Of a stretch of DNA of 64,000 nt, positions 35,518 through 44,079 are shown one piece after another. The DNA comes from Rhizobium sp. C4 (GTDB taxonomy: Bacteria; Pseudomonadota; Alphaproteobacteria; Rhizobiales; Rhizobiaceae), in the NCBI RefSeq assembly GCF_021026315.1, contig NZ_JAJNCX010000005.1:186001-250000 (forward strand), in the 5' to 3' direction. The notes under the pieces were generated by a model. The model searched no databases and was not told the DNA's origin. It worked only from the letters and a program-made list of their open reading frames with translations. Both the position numbers and the translations under genes were made by a program. Position 1 is the first letter of the stretch. Each line of letters starts with the position of its first letter.

Positions 35518-37581
35518 TCAGGGGCGTCGATCCGGGGAGGGGGATACTACGATCCGGAATCCATTGCCGCGCCAGAAGCCGTCCGGTTCAAGACTGCCGC
35601 GATAGGTGCAGCATGCCTTTTGTTGGCCACTGCTGAAACAGCCGCCGCGCAGGACACGACGGACTGCCGGTAGCGCATCCTGCGCTTCGCGCCCGTCGTA
35701 GCGATAGGGATAAAGGAAGCTGGGTGTTGCCATGTCCTCTCCCCAGAGCGTCGTGCACCATTCCCAGACTTGCCCGGTCATGTCGTAGCAGCCATAGGGA
35801 GAGCGCCCCTTCGGAAAAAGCCCCACGGTGCAGGTGTTGTTGAAGCCGGCCTCTTCCGAATTGGAGGCATCCTCCAGCCATTCGCCACCCCAAGGGTATA
35901 TGATCACGTCTCCTTCATCCGGCTGGTCGCCGCGCGCGGCGCGCTCCCATTCGGGTTCTGTCGGAAGACGCACGATCTCCGTGTCGGCAAGGCGGCCATC
36001 CCGTTTCCACTGCTCCGTCAGCCATGCGCAATAGGCATTGGCGTCGCGCCAGGTCAGGTCGGTCGCCGGCGCGCTGCGGCGCTCGGGAACGAGGCCATCC
36101 GGGCCGAGCCAGATGCGGTTGGTGGCGTGCACAAATTCCGCGTAATGACCGTTGGTCACGGGGTAGAGGCCGATGCGGAAGGGCTCGACAGTCACCTCAT
36201 GCGGCGGCGCGGAATTCGGATGCGTATCCGAGCCCATTGTGAAGGTGCCGCCGGGCACGAAGGCGAGAGCCTCCAGATCGCGCTGGTCGCCCCATGCGGC
36301 CAGCGACCGGCCCGCCTGTTCGCGTTCGCTTGGCGTCAATGCGCCGGTCTCCACAATTCGCAGCAAGTTTTCAGCCAGCCGCTGTCGCGAAGCGTCATCG
36401 ACTGCAAATTCCGATGCCAGCAGCGCGCCGCGAAGGGCCGCATCGCCATCGCCGTCGATCAGGCTTTCGACAAGAGCGGCGAGTGCCGCAGTGCCGGCAA
36501 GTCTTACCGCAAGGCTCCTGATCACGGGAGCCCAGAGCGGCGGGTTGGTGCGGAAGGAGCTCGCGACCGATGCTGGCGCTTCACCCACCAGATGGCGAGC
36601 CGCTAGAAGCTGGCGCACCCGCGTGACCGGCAGCACTTCGAGATCGTCCAGAGCACCGGTCAGGCCGTCATGTCCGAGCCCACATAGAAACGTCGACATC
36701 TGCGGATCGCCCGCGACCTTCTTCAGCCAGGCATCAACGATCTCTTCCGGCGAATTGCCGTCGACCGCAGCGCCAAGGGCCATGGCAAACTGCGCCGGAT
36801 TGCCGGCTGCTTTCCCCAAACCCACGCCGGTTTGCTGGATATCGAGGCCCGCAATCTTTTGCGCGGCATCGACCCGTTGCGCCTTGAGAAGGGGCAGAAG
36901 TGAAAAGCGCGCGAAGGGCGCGGGAGGAACGAGACCCACCGTGGCATCCTGCTCCGCCAGGGCAGTCAGACGTATGCGCGGATATGTCTCCTGAAGATGC
37001 ACGGCCTCGGCAAGCAGCCGGGGTGCATCACGGCCGGCGTTTTCAAGCGCATCGAGAATGATAACGAGCGTCCAGTCCGAATCTGCCCACGCGCGTGAGG
37101 CGAGCAGGGCGGTCATTCCGGGCGCAGCAGCGTCTATCAAGCCCTGAAAGCCCTGGTCTTTCGATACCTTGAGATAAAGCGGGATCACCCGACCGGCGTC
37201 CCAGATCTCATCCTGACGCGCGCCGAACTCGTTGCGGGCCACTGCCTGCGGCCCGTCGGCTTGCCTTGCCAGCCTGCAGGCCAGATGTCGCGCAAACGTC
37301 GTCTTGCCGCTCCCGGTCTCGCCGATCAGCAAGAGGGCTGGGTAGTCGCGCACCATTTCAAGGGCTGAGAAATAGACCGGGGGTTCGGGCTCGGCCCTGT
37401 CCTTCAGCTTGCGAAGCCCCTTCGCAGCCTTGTCCTCTGCGGTGAAGTTCACGAGCAGCGGAATATAGCTTTCATCAAGCGAAGCCGGGCTTCCATCGGG
37501 GCGCGCCATCAAGGGCATTGCGCCATAAGCGAGTGCCTCCTCGACGAGAGCCTTGCGCAAGCTGTCCAGAGAGGTGTTCAT
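35518..37581 (-). CDS. NACHT/STAND-type NTPase fused to a formylglycine-generating-enzyme-like (FGE-sulfatase) domain
   Basis: 687 residues. Residues 80-215 form a P-loop NTPase: Walker A GETGSGKT (87-94), Walker B LVIILDALE (172-180), with a following PRIRLTALAEQD strand, as in NACHT ATPases. Residues about 220-430 are helical. Residues 441-680 are an FGE/SUMF1-like domain: FVPGGTFTMGS, YPVTNGHYAEF, VRLPTEPEWERAARG, YDMTGQVWEW, VLRGGCFSS, NGFRIV. The Cys-x4-Cys pair of active FGE is not reproduced (only C648, C657, C658), so oxidase activity is doubtful. No signal peptide. It is the last gene of a peptide-ABC/VOC operon, starting 12 bp after the VOC stop with GAGGAG. Role unknown; STAND proteins act as ligand-triggered switches. 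Confidence 0.82.
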   Translation of the reverse strand: MNTSLDSLRKALVEEALAYGAMPLMARPDGSPASLDESYIPLLVNFTAEDKAAKGLRKLKDRAEPEPPVYFSALEMVRDYPALLLIGETGSGKTTFARHLACRLARQADGPQAVARNEFGARQDEIWDAGRVIPLYLKVSKDQGFQGLIDAAAPGMTALLASRAWADSDWTLVIILDALENAGRDAPRLLAEAVHLQETYPRIRLTALAEQDATVGLVPPAPFARFSLLPLLKAQRVDAAQKIAGLDIQQTGVGLGKAAGNPAQFAMALGAAVDGNSPEEIVDAWLKKVAGDPQMSTFLCGLGHDGLTGALDDLEVLPVTRVRQLLAARHLVGEAPASVASSFRTNPPLWAPVIRSLAVRLAGTAALAALVESLIDGDGDAALRGALLASEFAVDDASRQRLAENLLRIVETGALTPSEREQAGRSLAAWGDQRDLEALAFVPGGTFTMGSDTHPNSAPPHEVTVEPFRIGLYPVTNGHYAEFVHATNRIWLGPDGLVPERRSAPATDLTWRDANAYCAWLTEQWKRDGRLADTEIVRLPTEPEWERAARGDQPDEGDVIIYPWGGEWLEDASNSEEAGFNNTCTVGLFPKGRSPYGCYDMTGQVWEWCTTLWGEDMATPSFLYPYRYDGREAQDALPAVRRVLRGGCFSSGQQKACCTYRGSLEPDGFWRGNGFRIVVSPSPDRRP

Positions 37582-37593
37582 CCGCTTGTCTCC

Positions 37594-37974
37594 TCAGAAA
37601 AGCTTGGCGACGTCGGGATTGTGAAAGCGCTGGATCTCGATGGCATAGCCTGCCGGATCTTCGAAGAAGAAATGCTCGCAGAACCGGCCGCGCAGCAGAT
37701 CGGAAAGACCCGGAACGCCGGCAGCCTTCAGCCTCGCATGCCAGCCCTCGACATCCTGCGATACGATCGTCAGGAGAACTGCGCTCTTTTCCTGATGTTT
37801 CAGGTGACCGCGATTGCCATCCACGATGCCGAAATAGCATTGGCCGGCAATGCGGTAGATGCGGGCGAGCCCCTGGTCGAGGACCAGTTCGAACCCGAGA
37901 ACGTTCTCGTAGAACGGGACCACGGCGTGGATGTCGTCGTAGTAGAAGAAGGTGATCGCGTAGTCGCGTTCCAT
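37594..37974 (-). CDS. VOC-superfamily (glyoxalase/bleomycin-resistance fold) protein
   Basis: 126 residues, one VOC module pair: AITFFYYDDIHAVVPFYENVLGFELVLDQG, YFGIVDGNRGHL, DVEGWHARLKAAGVPG, and FFFEDPAGYAIEIQRF with a C-terminal Glu that is usually a metal ligand. The usual N-terminal metal His is not obvious (TFFYYDD). Such proteins are isomerases, lyases, dioxygenases or simple binding proteins. Cotranscribed with the transporter genes (12-bp gaps on both sides, GGGAG ribosome site). Substrate unknown. Confidence 0.75.
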   Translation of the reverse strand: MERDYAITFFYYDDIHAVVPFYENVLGFELVLDQGLARIYRIAGQCYFGIVDGNRGHLKHQEKSAVLLTIVSQDVEGWHARLKAAGVPGLSDLLRGRFCEHFFFEDPAGYAIEIQRFHNPDVAKLF

Positions 37975-37986
37975 GATGGAGACTCC

Positions 37987-39375
37987 CTAGAGAATGTTCA
38001 GCGTGCCCTTGTGGTCGATCGCAAGGCCCGCAATGTTCGGCTTGGCCGCAAAGACATCGATCGGATGAACGATATAGAGCCAGGGCGGATTGACCTGCAG
38101 ACGCGTCAGGCAGCGCGCATAGGCGGCCTCACGCGCGCTATCATCGATCGCCTCGTTGGCCGCAGTGATGAGCGCTTCGGTCTCGGCATCTTCATAGCCC
38201 TGCCACCAGACAGCGCGGGGGCCGCTGGAAATCTTGTCGTTCAGCACCCGATAGGTGCTTTGCGGCGATGAATCAAACATCGCCATGTCGCCCATTTCCT
38301 TGCGGCCGATCTGGCGCGCATATTCCGGTCGATCGGTTTCCGTTTCCACCTCAACCGTCAGCCCGATCGCCTCCAGCGATGAGGCGACGAACCGGCTGAC
38401 CTCCGGTGCGCGTTCCGGCATGAAGGTCGGCGTCCGCAAGCGCACGGCACCACTGCCGATATCGACCGTGTCGAGCAGCCGGCGGGCGGTATCGGGATCG
38501 TAAGCGATGGGTTTCAAATCCGCCTTGGCGGCACCCAGATGAAACGGGCTGACGATCGTCGCCGATGGTACGGCAAGCCCATGATAGATGTCCGCAGCGA
38601 TCGCTGCCGTGTCAACGGCATGGTTGACCGCCAGGCGGGCTGCGGCCGAGCTGAAGAGTCCGCTTCCGCAATTGAGGTAATACATGACGGAGAGGGTGTT
38701 CACCGCTCGCCCCCACTGGAATTGCTCCTCGAAATGAAGGCGATGCTCCGTGCGTTCCAGATTGAGCGCTGCATCGACGGTTCCCGCTTTCAGCAGGTCG
38801 TATCGCGCATCCGCATTCTTGCAGGCGGTCGCAACGATGCGATCCGGGCCCTGCATCCGGGGCATTTTTTCCAGAACGGCTTTTTGACCGCTGTCGATCT
38901 CCGCCACGCGGTATCGCCCGGTTCCAAGAATGGGCCGCCCATCCGCGTCGCGGCGGCAGATATAGAATTCGGAGAAGATATCTAGGATGTCGGCAAAGGG
39001 TCGCGGATTTCGAACCTCGACGACATCAGGAGCCACGGCGCTGATCACCGCGTCCTGAAGATAACGCGCATAGGACCATTTCATCCCGAATGTATCGACG
39101 GCCTGCAGGATGCCGTCGATGAATTCCAGGATATCGGCGGCGATACAGGGCTTGGCATCGTGAAACATCGCCCCCTCGCGGATGAAGAAACGCCAGACAC
39201 GGCCATCGGGAGAATGCGTCCAGGCGCGAAACAGGGCTGGCTGCACCAGACCGTCATTCCAGCGCAGCAGCGGTTCGAAGACTAGGTTCTTCAATGTCAG
39301 CACGCTTGTGTCGTCGGTCACGCGATCCGGCGGCAGGAAGTCGATCTTCTCGAGCGTGATATGCAGGCTTTCCAC
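37987..39375 (-). CDS. Family-5 solute-binding-protein homologue without signal peptide
   Basis: 462 residues from a GTG at 39375 that lies 10 bp after the upstream permease stop; the frame is open further into that permease, but those residues are not protein-like. The sequence begins VESLHITLEKIDFLPPDRVTDDTSVLTLKNLVFEPLLRW and has family-5 features (LFRAWTHSPDGRVWRFFIREGAMFHDAKPCIAADILEFI, ILGTGRYRVAEI, ARLAVNHAVDTAAIAADIYHG). It lacks any hydrophobic N-terminus, so it should remain cytoplasmic. A separate, normally exported binding protein exists in the operon (42921). It might be an intracellular ligand sensor or carrier, as in SgrR-type regulators but without a DNA-binding domain. Confidence 0.72.
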   Translation of the reverse strand: MESLHITLEKIDFLPPDRVTDDTSVLTLKNLVFEPLLRWNDGLVQPALFRAWTHSPDGRVWRFFIREGAMFHDAKPCIAADILEFIDGILQAVDTFGMKWSYARYLQDAVISAVAPDVVEVRNPRPFADILDIFSEFYICRRDADGRPILGTGRYRVAEIDSGQKAVLEKMPRMQGPDRIVATACKNADARYDLLKAGTVDAALNLERTEHRLHFEEQFQWGRAVNTLSVMYYLNCGSGLFSSAAARLAVNHAVDTAAIAADIYHGLAVPSATIVSPFHLGAAKADLKPIAYDPDTARRLLDTVDIGSGAVRLRTPTFMPERAPEVSRFVASSLEAIGLTVEVETETDRPEYARQIGRKEMGDMAMFDSSPQSTYRVLNDKISSGPRAVWWQGYEDAETEALITAANEAIDDSAREAAYARCLTRLQVNPPWLYIVHPIDVFAAKPNIAGLAIDHKGTLNIL

Positions 39376-39385
39376 GGATGATGTC

Positions 39386-40225
39386 CTAGTCGATCTCGCT
39401 GCGGCGGCGCGGATTGAACCAGTCGGCAAGCGAGTCACCGATCAGGTTAAAGGAGAGAACAGCGAGCAGGATGGCCATGCCCGGAGCAAGGGCAACCCAG
39501 GCGGCGCTGCGAACATATTGAAGGTTGGCGGAGACGTCGGCGCCCCATTCCGGCAGTGGCGGCTGGGCACCGAGACCTAGAAAGCCGAGGCTGGCAGTCT
39601 GCAAGATGGCGCTGCCCAGGGCCAATGTGGATTGCACGAGAAGCGGACCCAATCCATTGACGAAAACATACGATATCAGGATCCGGTGCGCCGGCAGCCC
39701 GAGCGAGCTTGCGGCCTCGACATAAGGCTTGACCGAGATGCTGAGGGCCTGGCTGCGGGCGACACGGGCAAATTGCGGGGCAAGTGTGATGGCGACCGCC
39801 AGCATGGCGTTTTGCAGGCTCGGACCAAAGGCGGCCGAAAGCGCAATTGCAAGAACCAGAGCCGGGAACGCGAGGATCGCGTCAACGATGCGCATGATCA
39901 GGCTGTCGATCCAGCCCCCGGCAAATCCTGCCACCGTGCCAAAGGACACGCCGACCGCGAAGGCGAGGACGACGACACCCAGGCCGATCGCCAGGGTGGC
40001 GCGTCCGCCATACATGATGCGGGTCAGGACATCGCGCCCGAAAGCATCGGTTCCGAGCCAGTGATCGAGGCTTGGCGCTGCCAGCTTGTGCAGAATGTCG
40101 AGCTTGGTCGGGGAGTAGCTGGTGACGAGGGGGCCGATGGCGATGAAGCCGACCAGCAGAAGCAGAATGACAAGGCCGACAACAGCCAGCGTGTTGCGTC
40201 TCAGGAAAAGCAGGATCTCACGCAT
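39386..40225 (-). CDS. ABC transporter permease, DppC type
   Basis: 279 residues from ATG 40225 (MREILLFLRRNTLAVVGL..), 4 bp after the DppB-type stop; a longer open frame upstream overlaps that gene. DppC motifs HWLGTDAFGRDVLTRIMYGGRATL and ASLGFLGLGAQPPLPEWGADV, with the EAA loop AASSLGLPAHRILISYVFVNGLG. Membrane subunit of the importer with the 40230 permease and the dual ATPase at 44080. Confidence 0.88.
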   Translation of the reverse strand: MREILLFLRRNTLAVVGLVILLLLVGFIAIGPLVTSYSPTKLDILHKLAAPSLDHWLGTDAFGRDVLTRIMYGGRATLAIGLGVVVLAFAVGVSFGTVAGFAGGWIDSLIMRIVDAILAFPALVLAIALSAAFGPSLQNAMLAVAITLAPQFARVARSQALSISVKPYVEAASSLGLPAHRILISYVFVNGLGPLLVQSTLALGSAILQTASLGFLGLGAQPPLPEWGADVSANLQYVRSAAWVALAPGMAILLAVLSFNLIGDSLADWFNPRRRSEID

Positions 40226-40229
40226 CGTC

Positions 40230-41240
40230 TCATCCCATCTTCCGGCGCACGCGCGGATCAAGAACGCTGTAAAGAACGTCCACAAGGATGGATGTCAGCA
40301 CGAAGAGCAGCGCGAAGACGAGGGTCGTGCCCTGGATGACCGGGTAATCACGGTTCTTGATCGCCTCGAACATGTAGCGTCCGATCCCAGGCCACGCGAA
40401 AATCGTTTCCGTCAGGATCGCGCCGCCCAGCATTTCCGCGAATTTCAGGCCGATGATGGTGACGGCCGGCAGAAGTGAATTGCGCAGGCCATGGTTCAGC
40501 ACGATGTCGTGCCGACGCAGACCCTTGGCCTTGGCGGTCCGTATGAAATCCTCGCCCATGACGTCGAGCATGGTGTTGCGGACGAAGCGGCCGAGCGTTG
40601 CTGCGAGAAACGCGGCCAGAACCGCAGTCGGCAGGATGAGATGTTGGACGGCGCCGAGTGCTCCCTGGAAATTATGCGTCAGGAGACCATCGAGGATTGC
40701 AAAACCCGTCATCGTTTCGACCGGCATATAGGGACTGAAACGCCCGGAGACCGGCAGCCAGCCAAGATAGTTCGCGAAGACAAGCTGCAGCACAAGCGCC
40801 AGCAGGAAAGCCGGCATGGAGACCCCGAGCAGCGAGACGACACGGGTGACGTGGTCAAAAAAGGAGTTGGGACGTGTGGCCGAGAGAACGCCGATCGGGA
40901 TGCCGACAATGATGGCAGCGATCATGGCCAGAACCGAAAGCTCAATGGTGGCCGGCAACCGCGCCAGTATTTCCGCCGCAACCGGCTGGCCTGTTTTCAG
41001 CGAATAGCCAAAGTCGCCCATGAACAGGCCGACGACATAATGATAAAATTGCAGGACCACAGGTTCGTTCAGATTGAGCTGCGCCCGCAAGGCATCAATC
41101 TGCTGTTGCGTTGCGCCGGGCCCCAACAGGGTCGTGGCCGGATCGCCGGGGATGATCCGCACCAGCGAAAAGACAATCACAAGCACGATGAACATGACCG
41201 GGATCAAGGCAATCAGGCGACGTATGATGAAACTCGCCAT
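40230..41240 (-). CDS. ABC transporter permease, DppB type
   Basis: 336 residues. DppB features: MASFIIRRLIALIPVMFIVLVIVFSLVRIIPGDPATTLLGPGATQQQIDALRAQLNLNEP, GYSLKTGQPV, and the EAA loop RTAKAKGLRRHDIVLNHGLRNSLLPAVTIIG. About six hydrophobic segments. Follows the binding-protein gene after 118 bp containing a strong hairpin. Confidence 0.88.
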   Translation of the reverse strand: MASFIIRRLIALIPVMFIVLVIVFSLVRIIPGDPATTLLGPGATQQQIDALRAQLNLNEPVVLQFYHYVVGLFMGDFGYSLKTGQPVAAEILARLPATIELSVLAMIAAIIVGIPIGVLSATRPNSFFDHVTRVVSLLGVSMPAFLLALVLQLVFANYLGWLPVSGRFSPYMPVETMTGFAILDGLLTHNFQGALGAVQHLILPTAVLAAFLAATLGRFVRNTMLDVMGEDFIRTAKAKGLRRHDIVLNHGLRNSLLPAVTIIGLKFAEMLGGAILTETIFAWPGIGRYMFEAIKNRDYPVIQGTTLVFALLFVLTSILVDVLYSVLDPRVRRKMG

Positions 41241-41318
41241 ATCCCGTCCTCAACCTTTCTCTTCGTGCTGGGCCATGAATGACCAGGATTAGATTGCGTG
41301 AATGCCAAATGCAGGAAT

Positions 41319-41346
41319 GCGCCGGCGGCCTCGCGGCCGCCGGCGC
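41319..41346 (-). terminator. Strong hairpin between binding-protein and permease genes
   Basis: Perfect 12-bp stem GCGCCGGCGGCC / GGCCGCCGGCGC with loop TCGC, 12 bp after the binding-protein stop. No T-tract, so probably a partial terminator or RNA stabiliser. Confidence 0.6.
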
Positions 41347-41358
41347 TCCTATCTGATC

Positions 41359-42921
41359 TTATTTCTTGTAAACGGACCAGTATTCGTTCAGCGGCGGTGC
41401 GCTGTTGACGACGAGGCCCTCGACGTTCGAGCGGGTGAAGACAATCAGCTTCGGGCTGAACAGATAGGCGCCCGGAACACGCTTGGCGATCTCTTCCTGG
41501 ATCGTGAAATAGAGCTGCTTGCGCGCCTCCAAGTCCGGCGTCTGCTGTGCCTTCAGGATGAGGTCGTCAAGCTGCTTGTCGGCAGGCATGCGGAACGTCA
41601 TGGCCGTGTTGGCGAGCGACGACAGATAGCCGATGGTGATGTGGGCGTCCGGATCGTTATACCACGGCTGGCGGCCGTCCAGCGCAACGTCGAACTGGCC
41701 AGACGTCTGGAGCGTACGAAGGGCAGGGAACTCGGTCTGCTCGATCGTGGCATTGATGCCGATATCGGCGAGGTTTGCCTGGACGAAGGTTGCCACCGCG
41801 CCCCAGAGCGGACCCTGGAAGCTGTAGAGCTTGAGGTTCAAGGACGACGGATTGACGCCTGCCTCGGCCAGCAGCTTCTTGGCAAGCGCCGGATCGTATT
41901 TCGGCGCAAGGTCCTTCATCTTCGGGTTGAAGGCCCAGTTGTTGGACGGCAGCGGACCATAGACACGCTCGGCCGTTCCTCCGAACACACCCTTCAGAAG
42001 CCCGTCATAGTCGATGGCGTGGGTGATGGCCTCGCGCGCCTTCACGTTTGCAAAGGGGCCGTCGGTCTTGCTGTTATTGAATTCCAGCTGGCGGATGATC
42101 TGGCTGGAGGATTCCAGGACCTTCACGTCCTTGTTAGCCTTGAGCGCTTCGATATCTTCTGCCGCGATCGCAGAAAGCTGGCCCTGCTGCTGCACGATAT
42201 CAACGCCGCCGCCTTCCAGTTCGAGACGGCGCGTGGAGGCGTCGGGAATGACGCGATAGATGATCTGCGAAAGCTTCGGAGCGCCACGGAAATAATCCGG
42301 GTTTGCTTCCAGAACGACATTGGTATCGGCCTGCGCACTCTTGAACGCAAACGGTCCCGTTCCGACCGGATGGGCGGCGAACTTGTCGCCGTATTTTGCA
42401 ACAGCGGCCGGGCTGACAATGCCTGCCTGCGGCTGGGCAAGGATCGACAGGAAGGCCGGGTAGGATCCCGAAAGCGTGATCTTCAACTCCGTCGGCGAGA
42501 CGACCGTGATCTCCTTGATCAGATCGAATGTCGCCTTCACGTAAGGATTGGTCGCCTTGGTCCGCTCCAGCGAGAACTTGACCGCTGCCGCATCGAACGC
42601 GGTACCATCCTGGAACTTGACGCCTTCACGCAATGTGAAATCGAAGACTTTGCCGTCGCTGGAGACGGTCCAGCTCTTGGCAAGTCGACCTTCCAGAACC
42701 TTGAAGTCCGGCGCGGTCCACGCCACCAGCGTATCAAAGACGTTCAGGATGATTTCGCTGCCGATGGGCTCGGCCTTGTTGGTGCCGGGCTCCAGACTGA
42801 CCGGGTCAGACGGAACGGCGACCACAAGCGTTTTCAGCTTTGCGCTATCGTCTGCATAAGCGCCGGAGAACAGCAACGGCAAGGCCGCCGCGGCTATGGC
42901 AATTCCATTCCAAATCTTCAT
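41359..42921 (-). CDS. ABC transporter substrate-binding protein, family 5
   Basis: 520 residues with a Sec signal peptide (MKIWNGIAIAAAALPLLFSGAYA). Family-5 pattern: VPSDPVSLEPGTNKAEPIGSEIILNVFDTLVAW, WTVSSDGKVFDFTLREGVKFQDG, AAAVKFSLERT, VGTGPFAFKSAQ, NNSKTDGPFANVKAREAITHAIDYDGLL. Captures the ligand of the GntR-controlled cluster. A degenerate copy of the cluster operator lies 66 bp upstream. The ligand is unknown; neighbours suggest a nitrogen- and sulfur-containing small molecule. Confidence 0.9.
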   Translation of the reverse strand: MKIWNGIAIAAAALPLLFSGAYADDSAKLKTLVVAVPSDPVSLEPGTNKAEPIGSEIILNVFDTLVAWTAPDFKVLEGRLAKSWTVSSDGKVFDFTLREGVKFQDGTAFDAAAVKFSLERTKATNPYVKATFDLIKEITVVSPTELKITLSGSYPAFLSILAQPQAGIVSPAAVAKYGDKFAAHPVGTGPFAFKSAQADTNVVLEANPDYFRGAPKLSQIIYRVIPDASTRRLELEGGGVDIVQQQGQLSAIAAEDIEALKANKDVKVLESSSQIIRQLEFNNSKTDGPFANVKAREAITHAIDYDGLLKGVFGGTAERVYGPLPSNNWAFNPKMKDLAPKYDPALAKKLLAEAGVNPSSLNLKLYSFQGPLWGAVATFVQANLADIGINATIEQTEFPALRTLQTSGQFDVALDGRQPWYNDPDAHITIGYLSSLANTAMTFRMPADKQLDDLILKAQQTPDLEARKQLYFTIQEEIAKRVPGAYLFSPKLIVFTRSNVEGLVVNSAPPLNEYWSVYKK

Positions 42922-42986
42922 TGCTTCACCCCTTTATGTCTTCGATCAAGGAACGCTGAGCCCGCGGACGGGTGGCGAAATTCGTA

Positions 42987-43004
42987 GTATATCACGAAAT
43001 ATAT
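42987..43004. promoter_or_regulatory. Degenerate copy of the 18-bp cluster operator
   Basis: GTATATCACGAAATATAT, matching ATATACTACGTAATATAT at 14 of 18 positions, 66 bp upstream of the binding-protein start. Confidence 0.55.
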
Positions 43005-43056
43005 CATGGCGGATCGTGCTGTAAAGCCTGTCTGGCGTTAATTTGGCCACGATGTC

Positions 43057-43941
43057 CTACTGCCTAGAATTTGTGCTGTATCCGTGCGGCTGCGCGCCGG
43101 TCACGACCGGGCGTCCCGGATCATGGACCCATGCCGACCAGGATCCCGGATACATGGATGCGGTCACGCCAATGGATGCCAGGGCCAGCACGGTATGGGC
43201 GGCCGACATGCCCGCTCCGCAATAGACGCCAACCGGCCTTTGCCCATCCACGCCGAGTGCGGCGTACATTTCCCGAAGCGTCGCAGCATCGGTGAAATTG
43301 CCATAGTCCGTCACGTTATCGGGCGCCGGCGCACTGACCGCGCCTGGAATATGACCCCGCGGCGGGAGCCCTTGGCCAACCGGCCCTCCGATATAGTTCG
43401 GCCGGATCCGTGCATCGAGCAGCACACCTTCGCTTGCAAAGCGCGCGGCGTCTTCGGCGCCAAATTCCGGCATATGCCCGGCGCTCAGCACAATGTCGCT
43501 TGACGACGGCTGGACAGTCTCCGTCGTCGTGGGCAGTCCGGCGGCGATCCAGCCCGGAAGCCCTCCATCCAGAACCCTGACATCGGGGAGCCCCGCCCAT
43601 TTCAACACCCACCAGGCGCGCGCCGCGGTCATGCTGCGATCTGCATCATAGATGACGATCATGCCCTCGCGCCTCAGGCCCCATGCGCGCGCTTTGGCTT
43701 GCAGGACGTCGATTTGCGGCAAGGGCCTCTGCCCGTGCTCAGGTGAGCCGGGCGACTGGAAGTCCTCGTAGGCTTGTGTGTCTATGGCGCCGGGGATACG
43801 CTCACCGGTAAACGACGGCCTGCCCGTATAGGGATTGATGGATTGCACGGCGAGGATCGTGACATCATCACGGTTCTGCAGACGCTCGTGCAATTGCTGC
43901 GGAGTTAGCAAGGCGCTGCTTCGGATTTGCTCAGGCGTCAT
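43057..43941 (-). CDS. Tandem-rhodanese sulfurtransferase (thiosulfate/3-mercaptopyruvate type)
   Basis: 294 residues from the ATG preceded by GGGAGGCGGC. Two rhodanese modules: the first is catalytically inactive (YDADRSMTAARAWWVLKWAGLPDVRVLDGGLPGW), the second carries the active-site loop YCGAGMSAAHTVLAL with the catalytic Cys. Motifs HIPGAVSAPAPDNV and MYPGSWSAW are typical. It transfers sulfane sulfur to cyanide or a thiol. Its location beside a C-S lyase cluster, with a shared operator in the divergent promoter, suggests handling of sulfur released from the imported compound. Confidence 0.85.
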   Translation of the reverse strand: MTPEQIRSSALLTPQQLHERLQNRDDVTILAVQSINPYTGRPSFTGERIPGAIDTQAYEDFQSPGSPEHGQRPLPQIDVLQAKARAWGLRREGMIVIYDADRSMTAARAWWVLKWAGLPDVRVLDGGLPGWIAAGLPTTTETVQPSSSDIVLSAGHMPEFGAEDAARFASEGVLLDARIRPNYIGGPVGQGLPPRGHIPGAVSAPAPDNVTDYGNFTDAATLREMYAALGVDGQRPVGVYCGAGMSAAHTVLALASIGVTASMYPGSWSAWVHDPGRPVVTGAQPHGYSTNSRQ

Positions 43942-44008
43942 GCCGCCTCCCAATTTTCAGGTTTCAGCAGTGTAGCTTCGAACACAACAAGGCGCTTGGC
44001 AAGTTAAA

Positions 44009-44026
44009 ATATATTACGTAGTATAT
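44009..44026. promoter_or_regulatory. 18-bp GntR-type operator in the rhodanese/ATPase divergent promoter
   Basis: ATATATTACGTAGTATAT, the exact reverse complement of the site at 46736. It is a near-perfect palindrome centred on ACGT, 54 bp before the ATPase ATG and 68 bp before the rhodanese ATG. Confidence 0.75.
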
Positions 44027-44079
44027 TAGAAAAAATTGCCTTGACCGCCCGCAATCGCAGTCTTTGGAATCTATCAGCC

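Noticed and set aside
35518-37581. Active formylglycine-generating enzyme
   Set aside because: The Cys-x4-Cys active-site pair is not conserved and no sulfatase gene is nearby, so a binding or signalling role is more likely.
41302-42987. 561-codon plus-strand open frame
   Set aside because: Shadow of the minus-strand binding-protein gene, which has signal peptide and family motifs.
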